Numbered from the stretch's first letter, positions 8,622 through 18,152 are shown. The stretch is DNA of 64,000 nt from Methylobacterium sp. AMS5 (GCF_001542815.1 NZ_CP006992.1:4283501-4347500), one strand, 5' to 3'. Made by a program: numbers and translations. The notes: a model not told the origin generated them from the sequence alone.

Positions 8622-9502
8622 GGTGCCAATCCTTCGCGGGTCAGCGCACTCTGCCCGCGCAGGGCGGCGAGCGCGCCGGCCGCCGAGCCGCCGTAGCGTT
8701 CCAGCCCCGAGCGCCGGAAGGCGAGGGCGGAGAGCGCCGCCTTCGGCGCGTTCGTCGCCAGCATTCCGGGGCTCGGATCGGGCAGGCCGTATTTCCGCGA
8801 GACGTAGGCCCGCGACCACGCCTGATGCCAGCGCGTACGAAAAACCCGGCCCGGCGCCGGGGCCGAGGAGCGCCCTCGCCCGTGCAGCGCCACCGCGCCG
8901 TGGACGTGGATCAGGGCGCGCCCCGCATCGGCCACCCGGCGGCAGAGGTCGTCGTCCTCGTAGAACAGGAAGATGTTCTCATCAAAGCCGCCGAGGTCGA
9001 GGAAGAAGGCCCGCTCGATCATCAGGCAGGCGCCCGACAGGAACGGCGCGCAGGCGTCGCCCTCGGGGAGATCACGCCGGCCCTTCGGATTGGTGAGGTA
9101 GGGCGCGAGCAGCGAGCGCGGCTGGTAGAAGAAGCGCCCGTCCGGCTCATGGATGCGCGGCGCCAGGAGGCCGGCGTCAGACCAGGCCTGCGCCGCGGCC
9201 AGCAGGGCGGCGGCGGCGCCCGGTTGCAGCACGAGATCGGGATTGAGGATGAGAACGTGCCGGGCCCCCTCGGCGGCGCGCACGCCGATGTTGTTGGCCC
9301 GCCCGTAGCCCTCGTTGCGGGGATGGGCGATCACCCGCGCGCCGTCGGCCCGCGCCATCGCCACCGAGCCGTCGCGGCTGGCATTGTCGACCACGATCGC
9401 CGGGATGCTTTCGCGCGCGAGCGCCGCGAGGCAGGCGGGCAGGGCATCCGCGCTGTCGTGGCTGACGACGATGGCGGTGAGGGGAGTGGGATGGGGCGGC
9501 AT
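8618..9502 (-). CDS. Glycosyltransferase family 2 (rhamnosyltransferase-like)
   Basis: GT-A fold glycosyltransferase of 294 aa. It starts TAIVVSHDSADALPACL, followed by DNASRDGS (nucleotide-sugar binding), NEGYGRANNIG and the LNPDL loop (DxD-like position), then GGFDENIFLFYEDDDLCRR, a block typical of WbbL/rhamnosyltransferase-like enzymes. The start is an ATG at 9502 (MPPHPTPLTAIV), preceded by AGGACCTG. It overlaps the acyltransferase by 4 nt; together they look like a two-gene surface-glycan unit. The sugar donor is not inferable. Confidence 0.9.
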   Translation of the reverse strand: MPPHPTPLTAIVVSHDSADALPACLAALARESIPAIVVDNASRDGSVAMARADGARVIAHPRNEGYGRANNIGVRAAEGARHVLILNPDLVLQPGAAAALLAAAQAWSDAGLLAPRIHEPDGRFFYQPRSLLAPYLTNPKGRRDLPEGDACAPFLSGACLMIERAFFLDLGGFDENIFLFYEDDDLCRRVADAGRALIHVHGAVALHGRGRSSAPAPGRVFRTRWHQAWSRAYVSRKYGLPDPSPGMLATNAPKAALSALAFRRSGLERYGGSAAGALAALRGQSALTREGLAP

Positions 9503-9603
9503 CAGGTCCTGCGCGGCTTCCCTCCCCTTCGGTGGCGGGTGGCCCCGAAGGGGGCGGGCGAGGGGAGCGCCGCTTCCGACAAAGCGGAACCGGGCCCTCA
9601 CCC

Positions 9604-9642
9604 GCCTGCTCCGCAGGCACCCTCCCCCGCGGCGGGAGAGGG
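9604..9642. repeat. Two adjacent palindromes downstream of aspS
   Basis: GCCTGC-TCC-GCAGGC (9604-9618) is followed by a C/G-rich hairpin with arms CCCTCCCCC/GGGAGAGGG (9620-9642). Lying just past the aspS stop on the minus strand, the second hairpin could act as its terminator; no long T run follows. Confidence 0.5.
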
Positions 9643-9650
9643 TTTAGGCG

Positions 9651-11465
9651 CTACGCCTTCTTCTCGGGCAGGTTGAGCCGGATGTGCAGCTCGCGCAGCT
9701 GCTTGGCCGTCGCCTCGGCGGGCGCGCCCATCATCAGGTCTTCGGCGCGCTGGTTCATCGGGAACAGCACGACCTCGCGGATGTTCGGCTCCTCGCACAG
9801 CAGCATGACGATGCGGTCGACACCCGGCGCGATGCCGCCGTGCGGCGGGGCGCCGAGGCGCAGGGCGTTCAGCATGCCGCCGAACTTCTCCTCCAGCACG
9901 TCCTTGCCGTAGCCGGCGATGGCAAAGGCCTTCTCCATCACGTCGGGGCGATGGTTCCGGATCGCGCCCGAGGACAGCTCGATGCCGTTGCAGACGATGT
10001 CGTACTGGAACGCCTTGATCCCAAGGATTTCTTGGGAGTCTTCCTCGCCTAAGGCGAGGAATGCGTCGCGATCGTAGTTCGGCATCGAGAACGGGTTGTG
10101 GGAGAAGTCGATCTTCTTGTCTTCTTCGTTCCACTCGTACATCGGGAAATCGACGACCCAGCAGAAGGCGAACTGGTCCGTGTCGGAGAGCTTCAGCTCG
10201 TCGCCGATGCGGATGCGCGCCTTGCCCGCGAGCGCGGCCGCCTTCGCCTCGGTGCCGGCGGCGAAGAACACGGCGTCGCCCGCCTTGGCCCCGGCCTTCT
10301 CGGCGATCCGTGCCTGGATCGCGGCGGGGATGAACTTGGCGATCGGTCCCTTGCCGGTGAGCGCCCCGCCCTCTTCCTCGAACACGATGTAGCCGAGCCC
10401 CGGCGCGCCTTCCGAGCGGGCCCAGTCGTTCAGCTTGTCGAAGAACGAGCGCGGCTGACCAGCGGCGCCGGTGGCGGGGATGGCGCGCACCACGCCGCCC
10501 GACTTGATGACGCCCTTGAACGCCTTGAACTCCACCGCGTCGTCGGCGAATTCGTCGGTGACGTCGGCGATGATCAGCGGGTTGCGCAGGTCCGGCTTGT
10601 CGACGCCGTATTTGAGCATCGCGTCGGCGTAGGTGATGCGCGGGAATTCCCCCGTCACGCGCTTGCCGCCGGCGAACTCCTCGAACACGCCGCGCAGCAC
10701 CGGCTCCACCGCCTGGAACACGTCCTCCTGCGTGACGAAGCTCATCTCGATGTCGAGCTGATAGAACTCGCCCGGCGAACGGTCGGCGCGGGCGTCCTCG
10801 TCGCGGAAGCAGGGGGCGATCTGGAAGTAGCGGTCGAAGCCCGCGATCATCGTGAGCTGCTTGAACTGCTGCGGCGCCTGCGGCAGCGCGTAGAACTTGC
10901 CCGGATGGACGCGGGACGGCACGAGGTAGTCGCGCGCGCCCTCCGGCGAGGAGGCGGTCAGGATCGGCGTCTGGAACTCGAAGAAACCGCCCTCGCGCAT
11001 GCGGCGGCGGAGCGAATCCACGATCGCGCCGCGCTTCATGATGTTGGCGTGCAGCTTCTCCCGGCGCAGATCGAGGAAGCGGTACTTGAGCCGGGTCTCT
11101 TCCGGGTATTCCTGGTCGCCGAAGACGGGCAGCGGCAGCTCGCCCGCCGGCCCGAGCACTTCGAGGTCATCGATGTAGACCTCGACCGCGCCGGTCGGCA
11201 GTTCCGGGTTCTCGGTGCCGGCGGGCCGGGTGCGCACGCGGCCGTCGATGCGGATCACCCACTCGGAGCGGGCGGTCTCGGCGGCCTTGAAGGCCTTCGA
11301 GTCGGAATCGATCACGCACTGCGTCAGGCCGTAATGGTCGCGCAGGTCGATGAAGAGCACGCCGCCATGGTCGCGGATGCGGTGGCACCAGCCGGACAGG
11401 CGGACGGTCTGCCCGACATCGGACGGGCGGATCGCCCCGCAGGTATGGGTACGGTAACGGTGCAT
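9651..11465 (-). CDS. aspS: Aspartate--tRNA(Asp/Asn) ligase
   Basis: Class II aminoacyl-tRNA synthetase, about 604 aa (bacterial-type length with the GAD insertion). It has an N-terminal OB-fold anticodon domain ([19 protein letters not shown]), motif 2 ([20 protein letters not shown]), and motif 3 near the C-terminus ([12 protein letters not shown]). The start is the ATG at 11465; an upstream in-frame ATG would add ten non-conserved residues. Alphaproteobacterial AspRS is often non-discriminating and works with GatCAB; this one may be too, but specificity was not tested against anticodon-loop residues. Confidence 0.96.
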   Translation of the reverse strand: MHRYRTHTCGAIRPSDVGQTVRLSGWCHRIRDHGGVLFIDLRDHYGLTQCVIDSDSKAFKAAETARSEWVIRIDGRVRTRPAGTENPELPTGAVEVYIDDLEVLGPAGELPLPVFGDQEYPEETRLKYRFLDLRREKLHANIMKRGAIVDSLRRRMREGGFFEFQTPILTASSPEGARDYLVPSRVHPGKFYALPQAPQQFKQLTMIAGFDRYFQIAPCFRDEDARADRSPGEFYQLDIEMSFVTQEDVFQAVEPVLRGVFEEFAGGKRVTGEFPRITYADAMLKYGVDKPDLRNPLIIADVTDEFADDAVEFKAFKGVIKSGGVVRAIPATGAAGQPRSFFDKLNDWARSEGAPGLGYIVFEEEGGALTGKGPIAKFIPAAIQARIAEKAGAKAGDAVFFAAGTEAKAAALAGKARIRIGDELKLSDTDQFAFCWVVDFPMYEWNEEDKKIDFSHNPFSMPNYDRDAFLALGEEDSQEILGIKAFQYDIVCNGIELSSGAIRNHRPDVMEKAFAIAGYGKDVLEEKFGGMLNALRLGAPPHGGIAPGVDRIVMLLCEEPNIREVVLFPMNQRAEDLMMGAPAEATAKQLRELHIRLNLPEKKA

Positions 11466-11554
11466 GGCGGGCTCTTGAGAATGAGCCGGCACCATTCACG
11501 GGAGGCGTTTCAAGTCAAGGTGAGGGCCGGCTTGCCGTGCCCCTTGCCGTGCCC

Positions 11555-12577
11555 CTACTCCGCGGCGGCCAGCGTCACCTCGGGCACCGGCACGCCGATG
11601 TCGCGCAGCAGCTCGGCGTCGGCATCCGCCTCGTTGTTGGCGGTGGTGAGCAGGCGCTCGCCGTAGAAGATCGAGTTGGCCCCGGCGAGGAAGCACAGGA
11701 TCTGCGCCTCGCGGGTCAGGCTCTTGCGGCCGGCGCTGAGGCGCACGCGGGCCTTGGGCATGACGATGCGGGCGGTGGCGCACATCCGCACGAGGTCGAG
11801 CGGATCGATCGGCGGCCGGTCTTCCAGCGGCGTGCCCTCGACGGCGACGAGCGCGTTGATCGGCACGCTTTCCGGGTGCGGGGCGTGGTTGGCGAGCACG
11901 AGCAGCATCTCGGCCCGGTCGCGCACCTGCTCGCCCATCCCGACGATGCCGCCGCAGCAGACGCCGATGCCGGCCTGCCGGACATGCTCCAGGGTCTGGA
12001 GCCGGTCGTCGTAGGTGCGGGTCGAGATGATGTCGCCGTAGAATTCCGGGCCGGTGTCGAGGTTGTGGTTGTAGGAGGTGAGCCCCGCCTCCGCGAGGCG
12101 CTGGGCTTGGGCTTGGGTCAGCATGCCGAGCGTGACACAGGCCTCCATGCCGAGCCCGCGCACGCCGCGCACCATCTCCAGCACCGCGTCGAAGTCCGGC
12201 CCATCCTTGGGCTTGCGCCACGCCGCGCCCATGCAGAAGCGGTGCGCCCCGTTGGCCTTGGCCGCGGCGGCCTCCTTCAGCACGGCGTCCACCGGCATCA
12301 GCCGCTCGCGGGGCAGGTTCGCGCCCTTGTGATGGGCCGATTGCGGGCAATAGGCGCAATCCTCGGGGCAGCCGCCGGTCTTGATCGACAGAAGCGCCGC
12401 CCGCTGGATGTCGGCGGGGTCGTTGTGCGCCCGGTGCACGACGCCCGCCCGATGCACGAGATCGAGCAGCGGCATGTCGTGGATCGCCTGGATCTCGGCG
12501 AGCGTCCAATCATGCCGGATGGCGGCGGAAGCCGAGGAGGCCGAGGAGGCGGTGAGGGAGACTACGGTGTCGCTCAT
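11555..12577 (-). CDS. bioB: Biotin synthase
   Basis: Radical SAM enzyme inserting sulfur into dethiobiotin. The CxxxCxxC cluster motif ([14 protein letters not shown]) is present; downstream are GAAWRKPKD and [12 protein letters not shown], both characteristic of BioB. The start is an ATG at 12577 (MSDTVVSL) with AAAGAGG upstream, giving 340 aa; the extended frame upstream is not conserved in style. No other biotin genes are adjacent, so bioB is solitary here. Confidence 0.96.
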   Translation of the reverse strand: MSDTVVSLTASSASSASAAIRHDWTLAEIQAIHDMPLLDLVHRAGVVHRAHNDPADIQRAALLSIKTGGCPEDCAYCPQSAHHKGANLPRERLMPVDAVLKEAAAAKANGAHRFCMGAAWRKPKDGPDFDAVLEMVRGVRGLGMEACVTLGMLTQAQAQRLAEAGLTSYNHNLDTGPEFYGDIISTRTYDDRLQTLEHVRQAGIGVCCGGIVGMGEQVRDRAEMLLVLANHAPHPESVPINALVAVEGTPLEDRPPIDPLDLVRMCATARIVMPKARVRLSAGRKSLTREAQILCFLAGANSIFYGERLLTTANNEADADAELLRDIGVPVPEVTLAAAE

Positions 12578-12771
12578 GCGCCTCTTTGAGAGCGAAGGCG
12601 GGGGAAAAATCAAGCCTTGCCGCGGGAGAGCCCGGTCGCGAAGCGCCCGGCAAGCGTAGCGCTCTGCCCTGTTTTCAGCAGGCATGGGCGTCGATCGCCG
12701 CGTAAGCTTGACCGCTATTGCATCCACAAGCAGCATCATCGAAGAAACGCAGGCTTTAAGCGAGTCCTCTG

Positions 12772-13158
12772 ATGTTCCCGGCCGATCGTCTGATCCTCGC
12801 AACGGCACTCGCGCTGCTCTGCCCGTGGGCGGCGCAGGCCGAGTCGCTCTGCGAGCGCGCCGTGCTGCCATTCCGTGCCATGGTAGCGGCCCTCAAAGCA
12901 GAGCCGGGCGCCCAGGTGCTGCGGGACAACGGCTCGGTCATCGAGATCGAGGACCCGAAGCACTTTATCATCTGGACGCTCTTCGAGTCCCGCGGCGATC
13001 AACCGGACGCCTATATCTGCCGAAGGGTCGTGCAGGAGGGCGGGCAGGTGAAGATTCAGATGTCGGCCGCGTGCGCCGGACGGACCCTGAACTGCGACGG
13101 CCTGATCGGCCGCATCCTCTTGGAGCAAAACCGCGCGATGGCCCCGTTGCGCCGGTGA
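12772..13158 (+). CDS. Small secreted hypothetical protein
   Basis: 128 aa with a signal peptide (hydrophobic [18 protein letters not shown], cleavage after AQA). The mature part has four cysteines (in LCERA, YICRR, AACAG and LNCDG), compatible with disulfides in the periplasm. No family recognised. It is divergent from bioB with a 194-nt gap. Composition matches the neighbours, so it is probably resident rather than recently acquired. Function unknown. Confidence 0.7.
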   Translation: MFPADRLILATALALLCPWAAQAESLCERAVLPFRAMVAALKAEPGAQVLRDNGSVIEIEDPKHFIIWTLFESRGDQPDAYICRRVVQEGGQVKIQMSAACAGRTLNCDGLIGRILLEQNRAMAPLRR

Positions 13159-13179
13159 CCGGTCCGCGGAGGGTGTCAA

Positions 13180-13257
13180 AGTGCCTCACAAAACTCCCGA
13201 TCACCCATCGGCCCCCTCTGGGCACGGCGGCGCAGCGGAGTTTTGTTGAGAGGCACT
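13180..13257. repeat. Imperfect terminal-inverted-repeat element, MITE-like
   Basis: The left arm (13180-13197, AGTGCCTC + ACAAAACTCC) is matched by the inverted right arm (13237-13257), which differs only by a TCA insertion between the two blocks. The arms enclose 39 nt with no coding potential. The arm sequence resembles transposon ends, so this may be a miniature element or a solo remnant; no transposase is nearby and no clear target duplication was seen. Confidence 0.5.
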
Positions 13258-13443
13258 CAGAACGGCACCCCGGCCCGCCGCATCCGGGCTGCGCGAAGAA
13301 GGCCCCATCCGCCTCAAAGCCCGTACGGCGCAACGGATCCGCGGCGGAGGCGACGGGCAGGCCGGGGCCGCCGAGGAAGACGACCGAGCCTTCTGCCGGG
13401 AGCAAGCCTCGTCGGGCCCCGTTGGAGAAGCCTGTGCCGTGCG

Positions 13444-14328
13444 TCAGTTCGTCGGTTCACCGGCGGCGACCTTGGCGGTCCAGTCGTCGAAGGCCACGAC
13501 GCGCTGGCGCTGCTCGCCGAGGCCGTCGATGCGCAGCACCATCTCGTCGTCGCTCCTGAGGTAGCGCGGCGGCTTCATGCCGAGGCCGACGCCCGGCGGG
13601 GTGCCGGTGGTGATGACGTCGCCGGGCTCCAGCATCATGAAGTGCGAGACGTAGGCGACGATCTGCGCCACGTCGAAGATCATCGTCGCGGTCGAGCCCG
13701 TCTGCATCCGCCGGCCGTTGAGATCGAGGCTCATCGAGAGGTTCTTCAGGTCCGGGATCTCGTCGAGGGTGACGAGCCAGGGGCCGAGCGGGCCGAAGGT
13801 CGGGCAGCCCTTGCCCTTGGTCCAGGTGCCGCCGCGCTCCATCTGGAATTCGCGCTCGGACAGGTCGTTGCAGATGCACACGCCCGCCACGTAGCGCAGC
13901 GCCTCGTTGGCGTGGACATAGGAGGCGCGGACGCCGATCACCACGGCGAGTTCCACCTCCCAATCGGTCTTGGCCGAGGCTTTGGGCAGGATCACCGTGT
14001 CGTTGGGGCCGACGATGCAGGAGGGCGCCTTGTTGAAGATGATGGGCTCGGCCGGGATCGCGGCCCCGGTCTCGGCAGCGTGGTCGGCGTAGTTCAGGCC
14101 GATCGCCACGAAGTTGCGGGTGCCGCCGACGCAGGGGCCGAGGCGGGTGCCGGGCGGCAGCAGCGGCAGGCTTTCGGGGTCGATCCGCGCGAGCCGGTCG
14201 AGCGATTCCCGTGAGAGGCCCGGTCCGGCAATATCGCGCAGGGTTCCCGACAGGTCGCGCAAGCCTCCCTTCGCGTCCACGAGACCCGGCTTCTCGTCAC
14301 CGCTCGCGCCGTGCCGGATCAACTTCAT
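13444..14328 (-). CDS. Fumarylacetoacetate hydrolase (FAH) family protein
   Basis: 294-aa member of the FAH/2-hydroxyhepta-2,4-diene-1,7-dioate isomerase superfamily. The core begins VAIGLNYADHAAETG, with the metal-site block DWEVELAVVIG and catalytic-region NDLSEREFQ, and ends with the family's TTGTPPGVGLG near residue 235. It cleaves or isomerises a beta-diketo/enol acid in aromatic or sugar-acid catabolism; the exact substrate is not determinable. The start is the ATG at 14328 (MKLIRHG). It is monocistronic here. Confidence 0.9.
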   Translation of the reverse strand: MKLIRHGASGDEKPGLVDAKGGLRDLSGTLRDIAGPGLSRESLDRLARIDPESLPLLPPGTRLGPCVGGTRNFVAIGLNYADHAAETGAAIPAEPIIFNKAPSCIVGPNDTVILPKASAKTDWEVELAVVIGVRASYVHANEALRYVAGVCICNDLSEREFQMERGGTWTKGKGCPTFGPLGPWLVTLDEIPDLKNLSMSLDLNGRRMQTGSTATMIFDVAQIVAYVSHFMMLEPGDVITTGTPPGVGLGMKPPRYLRSDDEMVLRIDGLGEQRQRVVAFDDWTAKVAAGEPTN

Positions 14329-14455
14329 CGTCGGCGTCTCCGTCTTGCTCGAGGCTCTCCCAGGGGTGCGAGAGCATGGCCGCGACCGATCCGGGGTGCA
14401 AGCGGCACCGTGCCGCCGCATTCAACGCACGGGCACGGGGATGCCCCTGGTTCCG

Positions 14456-14580
14456 TGACATAAATTCATCAATTGATATATAACTCAGTTTTCGGTTTTC
14501 TCCCCTCTGGACCGAATGCGCGCGATCCTCTTCCATCACGGACGGGACTTGGGTCGCTAAGAAACCGCTTCGGAGAAGAG
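14456..14580 (+). promoter_or_regulatory. AT-rich upstream region of FadL-type porin
   Basis: A sharply AT-rich stretch (about 14458-14510) contains the 10-bp palindrome ATCAATTGAT (14468-14477) and TATATAAC. It precedes the porin ATG by about 100 nt in otherwise high-GC DNA. A promoter with an overlapping operator is inferred; the regulator is unknown. Confidence 0.45.
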
Positions 14581-14582
14581 CA

Positions 14583-15908
14583 ATGACAGGGGGGACGATC
14601 CGCGCGCTCGGGCTCGCGGGAGCCGTCGCGGCGGTTTCGATGACGGGCGCGGGCGGAGCGCAGGCCGGTGCCTTCGGCCTGCGCGAGCAGAGTGCACAGG
14701 GGTTGGGCCTCGCCTTCGCGGGTGCGGCGTCGGGCGGGGCGGGCGTCTCGTCGATCTTCTGGAACCCGGCGACGGTGACGATGCGGCCGGGCTTTGCCAG
14801 CGAGCAGAGCCTGAGCTTCATCAACCTGTCGGGGGAGATCACGCCGACGGTGGGGACCGCGCCGGGCCTGCTGCCCTTCGGCGCCTCCGGCGAGGTCGGG
14901 CAGGGCGCCGTGGTGCCCTCGGGCGCCACCTCCTACCAGCTCACCGACCGTCTCTGGGTCGGCATCCAGACCGGCGCGCCCTACGGCCTCGTCACCAAGC
15001 CGCGCCAGGATTGGGCCGGCTCGGTCTATTCCCGCTCCTCGCGGATCTTCTCGCTGGCCTTCAACCCGGTGGTCGGCTTCAAGGTCAACGACTGGCTGTC
15101 CGTCGCCGCCGGCCCGAGCATCGAGTATTTCCGCCTGACCCTGCGCGCGGCCGTGCCGGTGTCCGGCACCTTCCCGGGCCTCTACCCGTCGGGCTTCGTC
15201 AAGGGCGAGTCCTGGGGCGTGGGCTTCACCGCCGGTGTCCTGGTCACCCCCGCCGCCGGCACGGCGATCGGCGTCGGCTACCGCTCCTCGGTCCACCACG
15301 ACATCGAGGGCTCGATCGGCTTCCCCGACCCGCGGCAGGCCATCGCCCTGGGGCAGGTGCGGGCCAACCTCAATACGCCCGAGAAGGTCAGCGTCGGCCT
15401 GACCCAGGCGATCAACCCGGTCACCCGGATCAATCTCGGCTTCGAGTGGGACAACTGGTCGAGGCTCGGCGACGTCGGCATCGTCTCGCGGGCGCTGGGC
15501 GTGACGGTCAACCACCTGCCGCTCAACTTCAAGGACTCGTTCTTCTACTCGATCGGTGCCGAGTACGACTGGTCGCCGAACCTGACCCTGCGGGCCGGCT
15601 TCGGCTACGACAACGGGCCGATCGACTTCTCGAACCGCTCGGCGCGCCTGCCCGACAGCGACCGCTACGTCGTCTCGATCGGCGGCAGCTATCGCTGGAG
15701 CGACACGGTGCTGCTGACGGCCAGCTACGCCCACGCCTTCTTCGACCGCGGCCTTCTCCTGGCGGGCCCCGGCCGCGACTACAACATCGGCAACATCCCG
15801 CTCGCGGCCTCGACCGACATCAGCGCCGACGTCGTCTCGGTCGGGTTCCGCTACCAGTGGGATGCCCCCGCTGCCGTCGCCCCGACCCCGCTGGTGCGCA
15901 AGTTCTGA
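14583..15908 (+). CDS. OmpP1/FadL family outer-membrane transport protein
   Basis: 441-aa beta-barrel transporter of the FadL/TodX group, which moves hydrophobic compounds across the outer membrane. The signal peptide ends at AGGAQA; the mature N-terminus AGAFGLREQSAQGLGLAFAG and the following SSIFWNPAT motif are the family's hallmark plug region. Alternating barrel strands run to a terminal aromatic, ending VRKF. The substrate may be fatty acids or aromatic/alkane compounds. It is preceded by an AT-rich promoter-like region. Confidence 0.93.
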   Translation: MTGGTIRALGLAGAVAAVSMTGAGGAQAGAFGLREQSAQGLGLAFAGAASGGAGVSSIFWNPATVTMRPGFASEQSLSFINLSGEITPTVGTAPGLLPFGASGEVGQGAVVPSGATSYQLTDRLWVGIQTGAPYGLVTKPRQDWAGSVYSRSSRIFSLAFNPVVGFKVNDWLSVAAGPSIEYFRLTLRAAVPVSGTFPGLYPSGFVKGESWGVGFTAGVLVTPAAGTAIGVGYRSSVHHDIEGSIGFPDPRQAIALGQVRANLNTPEKVSVGLTQAINPVTRINLGFEWDNWSRLGDVGIVSRALGVTVNHLPLNFKDSFFYSIGAEYDWSPNLTLRAGFGYDNGPIDFSNRSARLPDSDRYVVSIGGSYRWSDTVLLTASYAHAFFDRGLLLAGPGRDYNIGNIPLAASTDISADVVSVGFRYQWDAPAAVAPTPLVRKF

Positions 15909-15936
15909 TCGCCTGAGCGCCTGATCGGCCACGACA

Positions 15937-15967
15937 CGCCCCACGCCAGACTGGCGCGGGGCGTTCC
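15937..15967 (+). terminator. Probable terminator after FadL-type porin
   Basis: Nearly perfect inverted repeat: CGCCCC-A-CGCCAG at 15937-15949 pairs with CTGGCG-C-GGGGCG at 15951-15963, then a few T residues. Position just after the porin stop supports a terminator role, though the T tract is short. Confidence 0.5.
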
Positions 15968-15973
15968 GATTCT

Positions 15974-16073
15974 AGAGCATCGTCCCGAAAGGTGGCCTCC
16001 GGCTTTCGAAAAAATGATGCGAAAACAAGAGGCTAGAGCATCGTCCTGGATTTGATTTCCAGCACGATGCTCT
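15974..16073 (-). repeat. Palindromic repeat family copy A (about 100 bp, full length)
   Basis: Bounded by AGAGCATCGTCC and CGATGCTCT. Read on the minus strand it aligns along its length with the copy at 32255-32357. It is made of two palindromic sub-units: one with AGAGCATCG/CGATGCTCT ends, one with a GCATCAT...TTTCGAAAGCCGG core. It sits immediately before the truncated EAL gene, marking the junction. Confidence 0.85.
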
Positions 16074-16077
16074 CAGA

Positions 16078-16416
16078 GGCGAGCCGGACCGGCTCTGCGG
16101 GAGCCGCCTCCCGTTCGACACGATCAAGGTCGATCGGTCCTTCCTGCGCCGCCTCGGGCAGCGCGCGGACGCCCCGACGATCGTGCGCGCGCTCACCCCT
16201 CTCGGGCACGATCTCGGCCTCAGGGTCACGGTCGAAGGTGTGGAGACGCAAGAGCCGCTCGCGGTTCTGCGCGAGCTCGGCTGCGACCAGAGGCAGGGCT
16301 ACCTGTTCGCCCGGCCCGCTCCGATGACGAGCCTGTCGGAGACCGGCCGCTCGGATCGGGAACGGGCGTGGCTGCGGGCCTTGTTCTCGGACGAGGCCGC
16401 CCGGGCCTGCGCGTGA
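16078..16416 (+). pseudogene. Truncated EAL-domain (c-di-GMP phosphodiesterase) remnant
   Basis: The reading frame ([17 protein letters not shown], then [19 protein letters not shown], then [15 protein letters not shown]) is the C-terminal third of an EAL domain. It contains the DxxKxD-type and ETxxQ-type motifs but lacks the N-terminal EAL signature and all upstream domains. No start codon or ribosome binding site in the usual sense precedes it; its 5' boundary falls at the palindromic repeat at 15974-16073. The missing part is not elsewhere in the window. It is probably a deletion or insertion relic, non-functional. Confidence 0.8.
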
Positions 16417-16508
16417 CGGATGGGCGGACACGCGGTCCGCCCATTCGATCGGGGCTTTGCCTCGGGAGGCGAGGACGAGGGCCCCCTGCCGGAAGGCCCC
16501 GGAAACGC

Positions 16509-18152
16509 TCAGGCCGCTTCCCGCTCCGGCGCCAAGCGGCGGCGGGCGTTCTCCCACCAGCTCCGTTCGCGCTGCGCCTCCGCTTCCGCCGCCTTGGCGG
16601 CGTAGAAGGAAGCGTTGTGCTCGCCGCGCAGCGCCTCACGGGTGAAGCGGATCAGGTGATGGGCGACGAAGCCCATGTTGAACACCGCTTCGATCTGCCC
16701 GCGCTTCAGCGCGTGGCCCGCCGCCCGCCAGAACGGCCGGCGGTAATCGGAGAACAGCCCCACCCGCGTGATGATGTTGAAGCCGAGGATCAGGCCCCGG
16801 CGCAGGTTGGTGACCGTGAGCTTGCCCTTCGTCGGGGTGACGATGCGGTTGCCGTAGGTCACGTCGCACTGGTGCTTGAAGCGCTCGAACAGGTGCTCGG
16901 GGGCGTAGGCATGGGCGATGGCCCGGCGCCAGGAACTCACCACCGTGTCGTGCGGGCGCTTGAACAGCACGTTCGATTCCAGGCTCGCATCGTGCAGGAG
17001 CCGGCCCTCGCGTTGCAGCCGGTCCCAGAGCGGCGTCTTGGGCAGTGCCTGGAGTAGGTTGATCGTCAGCACCGGGATCGCGGACTTGTCGATGAAGTCG
17101 ATCAGGTTCTGCTCGGACTTGTCTGAATCCGAGTCGAGGCCGAGGATGATGCCCGAGGTCACCTCCAGCCCGTAGCTGTTGAGCGTCTCGATCGCCTCGT
17201 ACATCGGGACGGCGGCGTTGTGGGTCTTGTCGATGCCCTTGAGCGCGTCGGCCTCCGGCGTCTCGATGCCGACGAACACCGTCATGAAGTTGGCCTGCCG
17301 CATCAGCTCGAGGATCTCGGGCTGCTTGGCCATGTTCAGCGTCGCCTCGCAGGCGAACTGGAGCGGGTAGTTGTTCTTCTTCTGCCATTCCACGAGATGC
17401 GGCAGCATCTCGCGGGTCGCCTTGCGGTTGGCGATGAAGTTGTCGTCGACGAAGTAGACCACCGCCGGGTGGCCCGGCTGGCTGATGATCGCGTCGAGTT
17501 CGGCGCACATCTGCTCCGGGCTCTTCAACCGCGGCTGGCGGCCGTAGAGCTGCGGGATGTCGCAGAACTCGCAGCGATAGGGGCAGCCCGAGGAGAACTG
17601 GAGCGAGCCGATCAGATAGCGCTTGAGCGGCGCGGCCTCGTAGGCCGGGGCCGGGAAGTCGGACAGGGCCAGCCGCTCCGTGGTGTCGAGCACGACCTGC
17701 GCCGCCGGCCGCGACAGGTCGCGGTCGAGGATCGCGATGAGGCGGTCGGTGGCGTCGCCGATCTCGCCGACATGCAGATAGTCGAAGTCCGGGTACTTCT
17801 CCGGGGCGCCCGACACCGAGGGTCCGCCGAGCGCCGCGACCTTGCCGGCGGCATGCGCCCGCCGGCCAATATCGTGGATCTGGCCCTCCTGGATATGCAT
17901 GCCCGAGACGAACACGGCATCGGCCCAGGCAAAGTCCTTGGCCGAGGCGGGCCGGATGTTCTCGTCAACGAAGCGGCATTCCCAGGTCTCGGGCATGTAG
18001 GCCGCGATCAGCAGGAGCCCCTGGGGCGGCATGAACGCCTTCACGCCGCCCATCAGCGGGTAGGCGTGGGAGAACGTCCCGAAGGACGGCGTGTAGGCGG
18101 GGAAGACGCACAGGATGCGCCGACGGGAGGAGATGGGAAGAGAACAACGCAT
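16509..18152 (-). CDS. hpnP: B12-binding radical SAM protein, probable hopanoid C-2 methylase HpnP
   Basis: 547 aa. The N-terminal cobalamin-binding Rossmann domain (ILCVFPAYTPSFGTF ... FVDENIRPA) is followed by a radical SAM core with C-x3-C-x2-C (SSGCPYRCEFCDIPQLYG) and a DUF4070-like C-terminal region. FVDENIRPA, the long GGPSVS/HVGE segment and CEFCDIPxLYGR are as I recall for HpnP, which methylates hopanoids at C-2, a modification known in Methylobacterium. HpnR (C-3 methylase) and other cobalamin radical SAM enzymes are alternatives. It is solitary; no hpn genes are in the window. The start is the ATG at 18152. Confidence 0.75.
   Translation of the reverse strand: MRCSLPISSRRRILCVFPAYTPSFGTFSHAYPLMGGVKAFMPPQGLLLIAAYMPETWECRFVDENIRPASAKDFAWADAVFVSGMHIQEGQIHDIGRRAHAAGKVAALGGPSVSGAPEKYPDFDYLHVGEIGDATDRLIAILDRDLSRPAAQVVLDTTERLALSDFPAPAYEAAPLKRYLIGSLQFSSGCPYRCEFCDIPQLYGRQPRLKSPEQMCAELDAIISQPGHPAVVYFVDDNFIANRKATREMLPHLVEWQKKNNYPLQFACEATLNMAKQPEILELMRQANFMTVFVGIETPEADALKGIDKTHNAAVPMYEAIETLNSYGLEVTSGIILGLDSDSDKSEQNLIDFIDKSAIPVLTINLLQALPKTPLWDRLQREGRLLHDASLESNVLFKRPHDTVVSSWRRAIAHAYAPEHLFERFKHQCDVTYGNRIVTPTKGKLTVTNLRRGLILGFNIITRVGLFSDYRRPFWRAAGHALKRGQIEAVFNMGFVAHHLIRFTREALRGEHNASFYAAKAAEAEAQRERSWWENARRRLAPEREAA

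Noticed and set aside
14469..15944. Long antisense frame across the FadL-type porin
   Set aside because: Shadow of the porin gene: composition (Arg/Gly/Asp/Val-rich) is typical of frames opposite high-GC genes.
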